Positions 24,988-32,891 of a stretch of DNA of 64,000 bases are shown here, one piece after another. The notes under the pieces are model-generated. The model was not told where the DNA came from, ran no database searches, and worked only from the letters and a program-made list of their open reading frames with translations. Position 1 is the stretch's first letter. Every line of letters starts with the position of its first letter. Made by a program: the position numbers and the translations under genes. The stretch comes from Polaribacter sp. Q13 (GTDB taxonomy: Bacteria > Bacteroidota > Bacteroidia > Flavobacteriales > Flavobacteriaceae): assembly GCF_016858305.2 (NCBI RefSeq), contig NZ_CP074436.1:3058001-3122000 (forward strand). Reading direction: 5' to 3'.

Positions 24988-25200
24988 ATGAACTGTTATG
25001 TAAATTAAATAGTACTTTTATTTACAGGAAGCAGTAAATAAATTAGTAGGAGTAAAGTTTTTTTTAATTAATCTATACTAGTAAAAGTATAAAAGATAGA
25101 TGCATTAACAAATATAGAGCATATAAATTAGTTAATTTAGAGTAGCTTTAATGTGTTGTAAATATTTATATTTCAACACTCTAACTCTAAACTATAAATT

Positions 25201-25356
25201 ATGAAAGCTTGTCCAAGATGTAATTCTGTGTCTAGGCATAGAGAAAAAAGAAAATTTATTATTAGGTTAATACCAGGAACTAAGACATATGGTTGTAATA
25301 ATTGCTATACGTATTATACTTGGTTTTCTTTTATCAATCGTTCTTTAAGAGTGTAA
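25201..25356 (+). CDS. 51-residue zinc-ribbon protein, copy 2
   Basis: Starts MKACPRCNSVSRHREKRK and shares length (51), both Cys pairs (Cys4/Cys7, Cys32/Cys35), the centre IRLIPGTK and the end YTWFSFINRS with copy 1, with no gap in alignment. It lies about 250 bp after copy 1 with its own upstream region and a terminator, so it is probably expressed separately. The family is not recognised beyond being a zinc ribbon. Confidence 0.8.
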   Translation: MKACPRCNSVSRHREKRKFIIRLIPGTKTYGCNNCYTYYTWFSFINRSLRV

Positions 25357-25392
25357 AAAAAAGCCTCACTTTTTATAAAAGTGAGGCTTTTT
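25357..25392. terminator. Bidirectional terminator between zinc-ribbon copy 2 and rseP
   Basis: Stem AAAAAGCCTCACTTTT with AAAAGTGAGGCTTTTT and a 3-base loop. It serves the convergent genes on both sides. Confidence 0.88.
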
Positions 25393-25414
25393 GGTTTCTT
25401 ATGTTTTGTTTACT

Positions 25415-26761
25415 TTACTTAAACAATCTAAATATATCGTTTCCGTTAGCGAAAAGTAATAAGGCTATTAATAAAATAAAACCTGTTACTTGTGCGTATT
25501 CTAAAAATTTATCTCCTGGTTTTTTACCTGTAATCATTTCCCAAAGGGTAAAAACTACGTGTCCACCATCTAAAGCTGGTATTGGTAAAAGGTTCATAAA
25601 ACCTAACATAATAGATAAGAATGCTGTAATGTTCCAGAAGGTTTCTGCGCTCCATTCCGAAGGGAAAATACTTCCTATAGAAATAAAACCACCTAAACCT
25701 TTATAAGCTCCTGTGCTTGGGTTAAAAATTTTCTTTAATTGTTTTATGTAGTCTGTAAGTGTTTTTACAGATTTGTTCCATCCTGCAGGAATTGCTTGTG
25801 CAAAAGAATACTCAATATTAGCTAACTTGTAATAACCTAGTCGTTCTAAATCTTTAGAAGGTAATTGGCCTAAACTAAGGCCTAATTTTCCTTCATTAGT
25901 AACTTTTACGGCTACGTCTTTTGTTTCTGATCCTCTTTTTACAGTTAATTTTATATCTTGATTTTTAAATTTATCTAAAGGAGCTTTAGCTTCATCAAAA
26001 TATTTTATTGCATCTCCGTTAATAGAAACAACAATATCATTTGGTTTTAAATCAGAATTTATATTAGGTGAATCTGCAGAAACAGCACCAATAACAAAGG
26101 GATATCTAGGGAGTACAATTAACCCAGCATCTTTACCTCTATCTACTAGTTGAGAGATGAAATCTTCAGGAATTACTTTGTCAATAATTTTCCCATTTCT
26201 TTCTATTTGAAAATTATTTCCGTTTACAAAGCCTAAAGTTAATTCATTAAACTTTTTAATTTTTTCACCATCAATCGTCAATACTTTATCTCCGGTTTGT
26301 AAACCTAGATTTATTGCCAAAGAATCTTGTACCCAAACTCCGTCTGTTACGTTTTCATTTGGTAGAAATTTTTCTCCGTAGGTATACATTAACATAATGT
26401 AAATAAATATCCCTAATACAAAATTCACAAAAACTCCACCTAGCATAATTATTAAACGTTGCCATGCAGGTTTAGATCGGAATTCCCAAGGTTGTGGAGG
26501 TAAAGCCATCTGTTCGGTATCCATACTTTCATCTATCATACCAGATATTTTTACATATCCACCTAAAGGAATCCAGCCAATACCATAAACGGTATCACCA
26601 ATTTTTTTCTTAAAGATTGAGAATTTATAATCGAAGAATAAGTAGAATTTTTCTACTCTCGTTTTAAACAATTTTGCAGGTATAAAGTGCCCTAGCTCGT
26701 GCAATACAATCAATAAAGATAAACTTAAAATAAATTGCGATGCTTTTATTAATATTTCCAT
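25415..26761 (-). CDS. rseP: Site-2 protease, RIP metalloprotease RseP
   Basis: A 448-residue intramembrane zinc protease. HELGH (residues 21-25) in the first membrane helix and NLLPIPALDGGH near the C-terminus form the active site. One or two PDZ-like regions lie between (about 130-330). It cleaves membrane-anchored anti-sigma factors and signal-peptide remnants. The length is normal for Bacteroidota. Confidence 0.96.
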   Translation of the reverse strand: MEILIKASQFILSLSLLIVLHELGHFIPAKLFKTRVEKFYLFFDYKFSIFKKKIGDTVYGIGWIPLGGYVKISGMIDESMDTEQMALPPQPWEFRSKPAWQRLIIMLGGVFVNFVLGIFIYIMLMYTYGEKFLPNENVTDGVWVQDSLAINLGLQTGDKVLTIDGEKIKKFNELTLGFVNGNNFQIERNGKIIDKVIPEDFISQLVDRGKDAGLIVLPRYPFVIGAVSADSPNINSDLKPNDIVVSINGDAIKYFDEAKAPLDKFKNQDIKLTVKRGSETKDVAVKVTNEGKLGLSLGQLPSKDLERLGYYKLANIEYSFAQAIPAGWNKSVKTLTDYIKQLKKIFNPSTGAYKGLGGFISIGSIFPSEWSAETFWNITAFLSIMLGFMNLLPIPALDGGHVVFTLWEMITGKKPGDKFLEYAQVTGFILLIALLLFANGNDIFRLFK

Positions 26762-26906
26762 TCAGTGTTAAATCATAATTAAAATAGTGGCAAATGTACG
26801 TTTTTAAAGAGAGTTGCAAAAGAACAAATTGAGCTACCTTTTTATTTTAACAAAGATTTTGGGTAGTATTTACTTTTATTAGCTTTTCTAAGGGGTTTTT
26901 AAGTCG

Positions 26907-26914
26907 TAAATTTG
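26907..26914 (+). promoter_or_regulatory. -7 box (TAAATTTG) for the SCO gene
   Basis: TAAATTTG matches TAnnTTTG, 18 bases before the ATG. No clear -33 box is seen. Confidence 0.4.
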
Positions 26915-26932
26915 TACTTATAAAATTATTTT

Positions 26933-27613
26933 ATGGAGTTCAAATTCTTTAAAAAATCGTTGCCAACTCTTATTTTTTTAGTAGTTTTTTCGGCAATTTC
27001 ACTTCCCGTATTTTATCATTTACTAAAGGTTGATAATCGCCTTAAAATTTATAACCCCGTAGATGTAAACCCGAGGTTGGTAGATGAAAGTATGTTGCAT
27101 ATTCAAAAAAACCACACCGTCGCAGATTTTAAATTGATCAACCAAAATGGAAAAACCATTACAAATGATGATTATAAGGATAAAATTTACATAGCAGATT
27201 TCTTTTTTACCCGTTGCCAAACTATTTGTATTGCCATGGCTTATAATATGAGTGAGTTGCAGGAATATTATAAAAATGATACGGATATTTTGTTTTTGTC
27301 TCATTCTGTAACCCCAGTAATTGATAGCGTTTCAGTATTAAGAGCCTATGCAGATAGAAAAGGTGTTATAGATGGAAAATGGAATGTTACTACAGGACCT
27401 AAAAAACATATTTATGAGCTTGCCAGAAAAAGTTATTTCGCTGTAACAGATGAAGGTACTGGAGACGAAAATGATTTTATACATACAGAACAATTTGTTT
27501 TGGTGGATAAAGAAAGACGTATTAGAGGATATTACGATGGTACAGAGAAAAAAGACATGGAAAAGCTAAAAAAAGATATTGTTTTGTTAAAAGAAGAATA
27601 TGCTTCCAAATAA
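26933..27613 (+). CDS. SCO1/SenC family copper chaperone
   Basis: A 226-residue membrane-anchored thioredoxin-fold protein. A helix at about 11-28 is followed by the copper-binding Cys-x3-Cys in FTRCQTIC and the distant His in NDFIHTEQF. SCO proteins deliver copper to the CuA site of cytochrome c oxidase, and coxB/coxA are encoded later in this window. The feo promoter begins just after its stop. Confidence 0.93.
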   Translation: MEFKFFKKSLPTLIFLVVFSAISLPVFYHLLKVDNRLKIYNPVDVNPRLVDESMLHIQKNHTVADFKLINQNGKTITNDDYKDKIYIADFFFTRCQTICIAMAYNMSELQEYYKNDTDILFLSHSVTPVIDSVSVLRAYADRKGVIDGKWNVTTGPKKHIYELARKSYFAVTDEGTGDENDFIHTEQFVLVDKERRIRGYYDGTEKKDMEKLKKDIVLLKEEYASK

Positions 27614-27614
27614 C

Positions 27615-27646
27615 TTGTTTAGAATGATTCTAAATGAGTATATTTG
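27615..27646 (+). promoter_or_regulatory. feo promoter with a palindromic operator
   Basis: TTG (27615-27617) and TATATTTG (27639-27646) are 21 bases apart, a good Bacteroidota promoter. The perfect 17-base palindrome TTTAGAATGATTCTAAA fills 27618-27634 between them. A repressor bound there would block RNA polymerase. The context (iron uptake) suggests a Fur- or DtxR-type iron regulator. Confidence 0.75.
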
Positions 27647-27664
27647 CCTTCCAAATAAAATTCA

Positions 27665-27895
27665 TTGAGCACAATAGCCACATTACGTAAGGGAGAGATA
27701 GGATATATTTCTGAAGAGTCTTTAGATTTTATTCCTTTAAAGTTGTTAGAAATGGGCTGTCTACCTGGGGCAGAGGTTCAGTTGGTTCAAATAGCGCCTT
27801 TAAAGGATCCTATATATATATGTGTAAATGGAAGCCATTTGGCAATAAGAAAAGAAACAGCTGCTAAAATTCGAATACTTAAAGTCCATTTATAA
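27665..27895 (+). CDS. feoA: Ferrous iron transport protein A
   Basis: A 76-residue SH3-like protein that assists FeoB. KLLEMGCLPGAEVQLVQIAP is typical of the family. A TTG start is used (no in-frame ATG suits), 19 bases downstream of the -7 box. Its stop overlaps the feoB start (TAATG). Confidence 0.93.
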   Translation: MSTIATLRKGEIGYISEESLDFIPLKLLEMGCLPGAEVQLVQIAPLKDPIYICVNGSHLAIRKETAAKIRILKVHL

Positions 27896-30006
27896 TGTCT
27901 AAAAACGATATAAAAGTTGCTTTAATAGGGAACCCAAACACTGGGAAAACCTCTCTTTTTAACCAACTTACAGGTTTAAACCAAAAAGTTGGTAATTATC
28001 CTGGAATTACGGTTGATAAAAAAGAAGGTATTAGTAAATTATCTGCTACACAAAATGCTATTATAACAGATTTACCTGGTACTTACAGCATAAACCCTAC
28101 TTCTATGGACGAAAGTATTGTTTTAAAAACACTACTTAAAAAGGACATAAAAGAATCTCCAGATGTTATATTGGTGGTTGCAGATGTAGAAAATTTAAAA
28201 AGAAACTTACTGCTTTTCTCTCAAATTAAAGATTTAGAAATTCCAACGGTTTTGGCAATCAATATGGTTGACCAAATGAACAGAAAAGGAATTACTATTG
28301 ATTTATCATTATTAAAAAAGGAGTTAAATACAGAAGTCGTTTTAATAAGTGCCAGAAAAAATGAAGGTATAAATGATGTAAAAGCAGCAATTATTCGATG
28401 TCATGTTGCAGCAAAAGCATCTCCTTTATGTGGTATTAATCATCAGATTGATCCAGATTATTTTGATAAGTTAAAAGAAATTAGCCCTAATTATTCTTTG
28501 TATGAATTATGGTTGATGGTAACACAGAATAATTATCCAGACACCATTTCATCAGTAGAAAAACAAAAGCTTCTTAGTTTTAAAAAGGATGTTTCTAAGT
28601 TAAAGAAATATCAACATAAAGAAACCATATATCGTTATCAAGAAATTAATAAAATTCTTAAAAAGACCTATATAGTTGATAAAACAAAAGCCAAAGACCT
28701 ACGTGGTAGATTAGATAGAGTTTTTACACATAAATTTTTCGGGTACTTTTTCTTTGTGTTCTTATTGTTGGTGATTTTTCAATCTGTTTTCGATTGGGCT
28801 TCGGTACCAATGGATTTTATAGATACTACTTTTGCTGAGATTGCCGATTTTACAAAAAGTAATTTACCAAGCGGGGTACTTACAGATTTATTAACAGAAG
28901 GAATTATTCCTGGTATAGGTGGGGTATTAATCTTTATTCCACAAATTGCTATTTTGTTTCTATTTATTTCGGTATTAGAAGAAACTGGGTATATGAGCCG
29001 CGTAGTATTTTTAATGGATAAAATTATGCGACGTTTTGGTATGAACGGTAAAAGTGTAATTCCATTAATTTCTGGTACCGCTTGTGCTATTCCTGCAATT
29101 ATGGCAACTAGAACAATTGCTAGTTGGAAAGAGCGCTTAATAACCATTTTAGTAGTGCCTTTTACTACCTGTTCTGCACGTTTACCAATTTATGCAATTT
29201 TAATTTCGTTGATAATTCCTAGTAAAAAAATATTTGGATTTTTAAATTTACAAGGTTTAGTGCTCTTGTCATTATATGCTTTGGGGTTTGCAACGGCAGT
29301 GATAGCTGCGTATATTTTACATAAAACTTTAAAGATAAAAACGAAGTCTTTTTTTGTGGTAGAGATGCCTAATTACAAGTTACCTTCAGTAAAAAATGTA
29401 TTTTTTGAAGTGGTAGAAAAAACAAAATCATTTGTTTTTGAAGCAGGAAAAATCATTTTAGCCTTGTCTATTGTTTTATGGTTTTTAGCATCTAACGGAC
29501 CAAGTTCTTTTGATGATGCCGAAAAAAATACTATTGAAAAAGTGGCGAATCAAAATTTATCAGACCAAGAGTTACAACAAAAAGTAGCTTCTGCAAGATT
29601 AGAAAGTTCTTATATTGGTGTTTTAGGGAAAACAATTGAACCGGCAATTAGACCATTAGGGTATGATTGGAAAATAGGAATTGCTCTAATAACATCTTTT
29701 GCTGCCAGAGAAGTTTTTGTAGGTACTTTAGCTACTATTTATAGTGTAGAAGCAGATGATGAAAATACATCTACGATTAAAGAAAAGATGAGGTCTGAAA
29801 TAAATCCAGATACTGGAGAAAAAAGATTTAATTTTCCTGTAGGAATGTCTTTAATGGTTTTTTATGCCTTTGCAATGCAATGTATGGCAACTTTAGCCAT
29901 TGTTAAACGTGAAACCAAGTCTTGGAAATGGCCGTTAATTCAGTTGTTTGGTATGGGCTTTTTAGCTTATATGGCTTCGTTTATAACCTATCAAATTTTA
30001 AGTTAA
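27895..30006 (+). CDS. feoB: Ferrous iron transporter FeoB
   Basis: A 703-residue inner-membrane Fe(II) transporter. The cytoplasmic G domain has G1 GNPNTGKTS (about 12-20), the G3 motif DLPGT and G4 NMVD. A helical insertion domain follows, then the membrane part with two gate repeats, including SGTACAIPAIMATRTI and PFTTCSARLPIYAIL. The length is normal. It overlaps feoA and the next small gene by one base each, so the three form a tight operon. Confidence 0.97.
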   Translation: MSKNDIKVALIGNPNTGKTSLFNQLTGLNQKVGNYPGITVDKKEGISKLSATQNAIITDLPGTYSINPTSMDESIVLKTLLKKDIKESPDVILVVADVENLKRNLLLFSQIKDLEIPTVLAINMVDQMNRKGITIDLSLLKKELNTEVVLISARKNEGINDVKAAIIRCHVAAKASPLCGINHQIDPDYFDKLKEISPNYSLYELWLMVTQNNYPDTISSVEKQKLLSFKKDVSKLKKYQHKETIYRYQEINKILKKTYIVDKTKAKDLRGRLDRVFTHKFFGYFFFVFLLLVIFQSVFDWASVPMDFIDTTFAEIADFTKSNLPSGVLTDLLTEGIIPGIGGVLIFIPQIAILFLFISVLEETGYMSRVVFLMDKIMRRFGMNGKSVIPLISGTACAIPAIMATRTIASWKERLITILVVPFTTCSARLPIYAILISLIIPSKKIFGFLNLQGLVLLSLYALGFATAVIAAYILHKTLKIKTKSFFVVEMPNYKLPSVKNVFFEVVEKTKSFVFEAGKIILALSIVLWFLASNGPSSFDDAEKNTIEKVANQNLSDQELQQKVASARLESSYIGVLGKTIEPAIRPLGYDWKIGIALITSFAAREVFVGTLATIYSVEADDENTSTIKEKMRSEINPDTGEKRFNFPVGMSLMVFYAFAMQCMATLAIVKRETKSWKWPLIQLFGMGFLAYMASFITYQILS

Positions 30007-30119
30007 TGCAAGAAATTATAGCATACATATTAGTTGTAGTAGCCGTTGCTTTTTTGGTGAGAAAATATATTTTCCCTTCTAAGAAAAAGAAAGGGTGTAG
30101 TTCGGGTTGTGGTTGTTAA
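30006..30119 (+). CDS. FeoB-associated Cys-rich membrane protein
   Basis: A 37-residue protein with one helix (about 4-23) and a cytoplasmic tail KKKKGCSSGCGC. This matches the small Cys-rich membrane proteins often encoded after feoB. The ATG overlaps the feoB stop (TAATG). A longer frame inside feoB is not real. The Cys tail may bind iron or a cluster, which is inference. Confidence 0.85.
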   Translation: MQEIIAYILVVVAVAFLVRKYIFPSKKKKGCSSGCGC

Positions 30120-30164
30120 AAATTCTTTAACACAAAATTAGGATTTTCACTGTGTAAGGTTTTT

Positions 30165-30172
30165 TATTTTTG
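30165..30172 (+). promoter_or_regulatory. -7 box (TATTTTTG) for the DUF2911 gene
   Basis: TATTTTTG matches TAnnTTTG, 36 bases before the ATG. No -33 box is clear. Confidence 0.4.
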
Positions 30173-30208
30173 ATGACTGATTTTTAAATCATATCTTAAA
30201 ATATAAAA

Positions 30209-30784
30209 ATGAAGAAAACAATTTTATCCTTTGCCGTTTTTGCAATCACCATTATTTCAGCAACAAACACTTTCGCTCAAAAATTCCCAAGATTAGACGT
30301 AAGTCCTATGGATGCTGCTTCCTATCCATCTGATTGGAGAAATTCTGATAAACTAGTAAAAGTAATTTATAGTAGACCACAATTAAAAGGAAGAGAATTG
30401 TCTTCTTTAGCGGCGGTTTCTGATAAAGGTGTGTGGAGAACAGGTGCTAATGAAGCTTCTGAAATTACTTTTTTTAAAGATGTTTTATTTGGTGGGAAAA
30501 AAGTAAAAGCGGGTACTTATACTTTATTTACGATTCCTTCAGAAAAAGAATGGACTTTCATTTTAAGTGCTGTTAGAAACGTTTGGGGTCATTATACATA
30601 TGACAAGAAAGATGATGTTCTTAGAGTATCTGGTAAAGTTTCTGAAGCAGAAAAACCTATTGAGTCTTTTTCAATTGTTTTTAATGAAAATAAGGATGAT
30701 TTGGTTACTATGTATTTAGGTTGGGGAAATACAGTGGTTTCTGTGCCTTTACAAGAAGTAGATTTAGAAGCGCAAGGAAAATAA
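30209..30784 (+). CDS. DUF2911 domain secreted protein
   Basis: A 191-residue protein with a Sec signal peptide (MKKTILSFAVFAITIISAT..TFA, cut near residue 23). The mature part has VKVIYSRPQLKGRE, WRTGANEASEITF and KKVKAGTYTLFTIP, the DUF2911 pattern. Periplasmic or secreted. Function unknown. Confidence 0.9.
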   Translation: MKKTILSFAVFAITIISATNTFAQKFPRLDVSPMDAASYPSDWRNSDKLVKVIYSRPQLKGRELSSLAAVSDKGVWRTGANEASEITFFKDVLFGGKKVKAGTYTLFTIPSEKEWTFILSAVRNVWGHYTYDKKDDVLRVSGKVSEAEKPIESFSIVFNENKDDLVTMYLGWGNTVVSVPLQEVDLEAQGK

Positions 30785-30861
30785 GAATTCTTTTTAGAAC
30801 CTTAATCATTAGTGGTTTAGAGTTTTTGCTTAGCTATGTAGAGTTTTAAATATATTATATT

Positions 30862-30919
30862 AAAAAGCTTCAAATTTTTCACTATCTAAATACAGATGGT
30901 AAAAAATTTGAAGCTTTTT
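30862..30919. terminator. Bidirectional terminator between DUF2911 and SPOR genes
   Basis: An 18-bp perfect stem (AAAAAGCTTCAAATTTTT and its complement) around a 22-base interior. Confidence 0.85.
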
Positions 30920-30942
30920 CAATTACTTTTAATATAGTCTCT

Positions 30943-31311
30943 TTACTTGCCCATTGGAATCACTATAATTCCAGAGAATTTTTCTTGAAATTTCACTATA
31001 TCTTTATCTGCTTCTAACTTTGTTTTATAATTACCCACATGTACTTTCCAATCGGGTGCTTTGTACACTAGTTTAGAGAAGTTTTCTGGAAACTCTACTT
31101 TAAAACGAGCTATAATGCTTCTTGCTTTAGATTCATTTCCATTATAAAGTTGAATTCTATAACCAAATCCGTAGGTACTATTAAAACTTCTTTTTTTAGA
31201 AATTATACTTTTAATTTCTGCAGTTTCATTTGTTTTATTCTGAGAGAAAGAAGTGTAACTTGTTGTTAATAAAACAATCAAAAACGAGAGTACTGTAAAT
31301 TTACTTTTCAT
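30943..31311 (-). CDS. SPOR domain secreted protein
   Basis: A 122-residue protein with a signal peptide (MKSKFTVLSFLIVLLTTSYT) and a C-terminal SPOR-like domain (about 50-120; GFGYRIQLYNG.. and WKVHVGNYKTKLEAD). SPOR domains bind denuded septal peptidoglycan. The ATG at 31311 starts the signal peptide and is preferred to one 7 codons upstream. Confidence 0.85.
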   Translation of the reverse strand: MKSKFTVLSFLIVLLTTSYTSFSQNKTNETAEIKSIISKKRSFNSTYGFGYRIQLYNGNESKARSIIARFKVEFPENFSKLVYKAPDWKVHVGNYKTKLEADKDIVKFQEKFSGIIVIPMGK

Positions 31312-31436
31312 GCCTAATTTAATTTTGTACAAAAATAACGACTAGTTTAGGAATAAATTAGTGAAACCTCTTATTTAGAATAATTATAAATTAAGTTTAA
31401 CATTCTTTTAGCTTTTCAAACTTTAGGAAGAAGTAG

Positions 31437-31444
31437 TACTTTTG
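31437..31444 (+). promoter_or_regulatory. -7 box (TACTTTTG) for the act-cox operon
   Basis: TACTTTTG matches TAnnTTTG, 61 bases before the actA ATG. It is probably the main promoter of the eight-gene respiratory operon. Confidence 0.5.
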
Positions 31445-31505
31445 TCAAACGGAAAAAAATGACTTTTATCATTTTATATTAGATATTTTTAAACAAAGTT
31501 TAAAT

Positions 31506-32807
31506 ATGAAAAGTGTAGAATTGCACAATAGACTAACCACATTACTTTTAAAAAGTATTACTTTTCTCCTAATTTTTGCATTTAGCGTGTCTGCTTATTC
31601 TCAAGATATAGATGAAGCTCGTCAAAAAGAAGGAAAAAAATTATTTAAATCTTTATGTGCTTCTTGTCACAAGTTAGATAAGAAATTAGTAGGCCCTGCT
31701 TTAGGTGGTGTTGAAGAAAGAAGAGAGAATGATTGGTTAAAATCTTGGATTAAAAATAATGCCGAGTTTAGAGCTTCAGGAGATAAAGATGCAAATGCAA
31801 TCTTTGATGAGTACAAAGGTGCTGCAATGACTGCTTTTCCTCAATTATCAGATCAAAATATAGATGACCTTTTATATTACACCACGGTAGGTGAGTTAAA
31901 AAAGGTAGAAGCTGTTGCGAGTGCTACTGCTAATACTTCTACTGCAGCTGCTCCGGGTTGGTTAATATACATATTAGCAGGTGCAATTATTGTTGCTTTT
32001 TTAATGATTGCTAGTTTGTTAAAACAGGTAAGTGAATTAAAAGGGAATACTGTACCAGGAGAAGATTCTAATCTTAAAAGAGATTTACATGAACTTTGGG
32101 CAGGTTTAAAACAAAATACATTCTTAAAAGTGTTATCAACCATATTTTTATTATTGGTTGGCGCATATTTGTTTTTCGGAACCTTATTTAAAGTAGGTGT
32201 AGATGAAGGATATCAACCAATACAGCCAATTGCATTTTCTCACAAAATACATGCGGGAGATAATAAAATAGATTGTCAATATTGTCATTCATCAGCAAAA
32301 CATAGTAAAACATCTGGTATTCCATCTGTTAATGTTTGTATGAATTGTCATAAAAATATTTCTGAAGTTGCAGATGATACTGTTGTAGAATTAGAAGATG
32401 GACTTGTTCTTGGAAAAGAAGAGTTAGATCTTGAGATTGCAAAAGTATACAAAGCTGCTGGTTGGGATGCTGATAATTTAGAGTATACGGGTGAAACAGC
32501 TCCTATTAAATGGGTAAGAGTTCATAATTTACCAGATTTCGTTTACTACAATCACTCACAACACGTTACGGTTGCAGGGGTAGCATGTCAAAAATGTCAT
32601 GGTCCTGTAGAAGAAATGGAAGAAGTATATCAATACTCTCCATTAACAATGGGTTGGTGTATCGATTGTCATAAACAAACTAAAGTGGATTTAAAAGGTA
32701 ATGATTATTACAAAAAAATTCATGAAGATTTGGCAAAGAAATACAACGTAGATCAGGTTACCATTTCACAATTGGGAGGTAAAGAGTGTGGTAAATGTCA
32801 CTACTAA
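31506..32807 (+). CDS. actA: Alternative complex III subunit A, multihaem cytochrome c with fused N-terminal cytochrome domain
   Basis: A 433-residue protein with six CxxCH haem sites. After a signal peptide comes a class I cytochrome c domain (CASCH, about residue 49), then two membrane helices (about 152-170 and 210-230), then the ActA part with CQYCH, CMNCH, CQKCH, CIDCH and CGKCH. ActA passes electrons from the quinol-oxidising complex towards the oxidase. It leads the operon. Confidence 0.93.
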   Translation: MKSVELHNRLTTLLLKSITFLLIFAFSVSAYSQDIDEARQKEGKKLFKSLCASCHKLDKKLVGPALGGVEERRENDWLKSWIKNNAEFRASGDKDANAIFDEYKGAAMTAFPQLSDQNIDDLLYYTTVGELKKVEAVASATANTSTAAAPGWLIYILAGAIIVAFLMIASLLKQVSELKGNTVPGEDSNLKRDLHELWAGLKQNTFLKVLSTIFLLLVGAYLFFGTLFKVGVDEGYQPIQPIAFSHKIHAGDNKIDCQYCHSSAKHSKTSGIPSVNVCMNCHKNISEVADDTVVELEDGLVLGKEELDLEIAKVYKAAGWDADNLEYTGETAPIKWVRVHNLPDFVYYNHSQHVTVAGVACQKCHGPVEEMEEVYQYSPLTMGWCIDCHKQTKVDLKGNDYYKKIHEDLAKKYNVDQVTISQLGGKECGKCHY

Positions 32808-32891
32808 TCAAAAAGAATTAAAAATTAAAAGATTAAGAGACTGAATGTTTTTTTAGTTTTCAATCTTTCAATCATTAAATAAAAAGTATAA

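Noticed and set aside
25302..25706. 134-codon plus-strand frame overlapping rseP
   Set aside because: It is antisense to the well-supported rseP gene and overlaps zinc-ribbon copy 2 in another frame.
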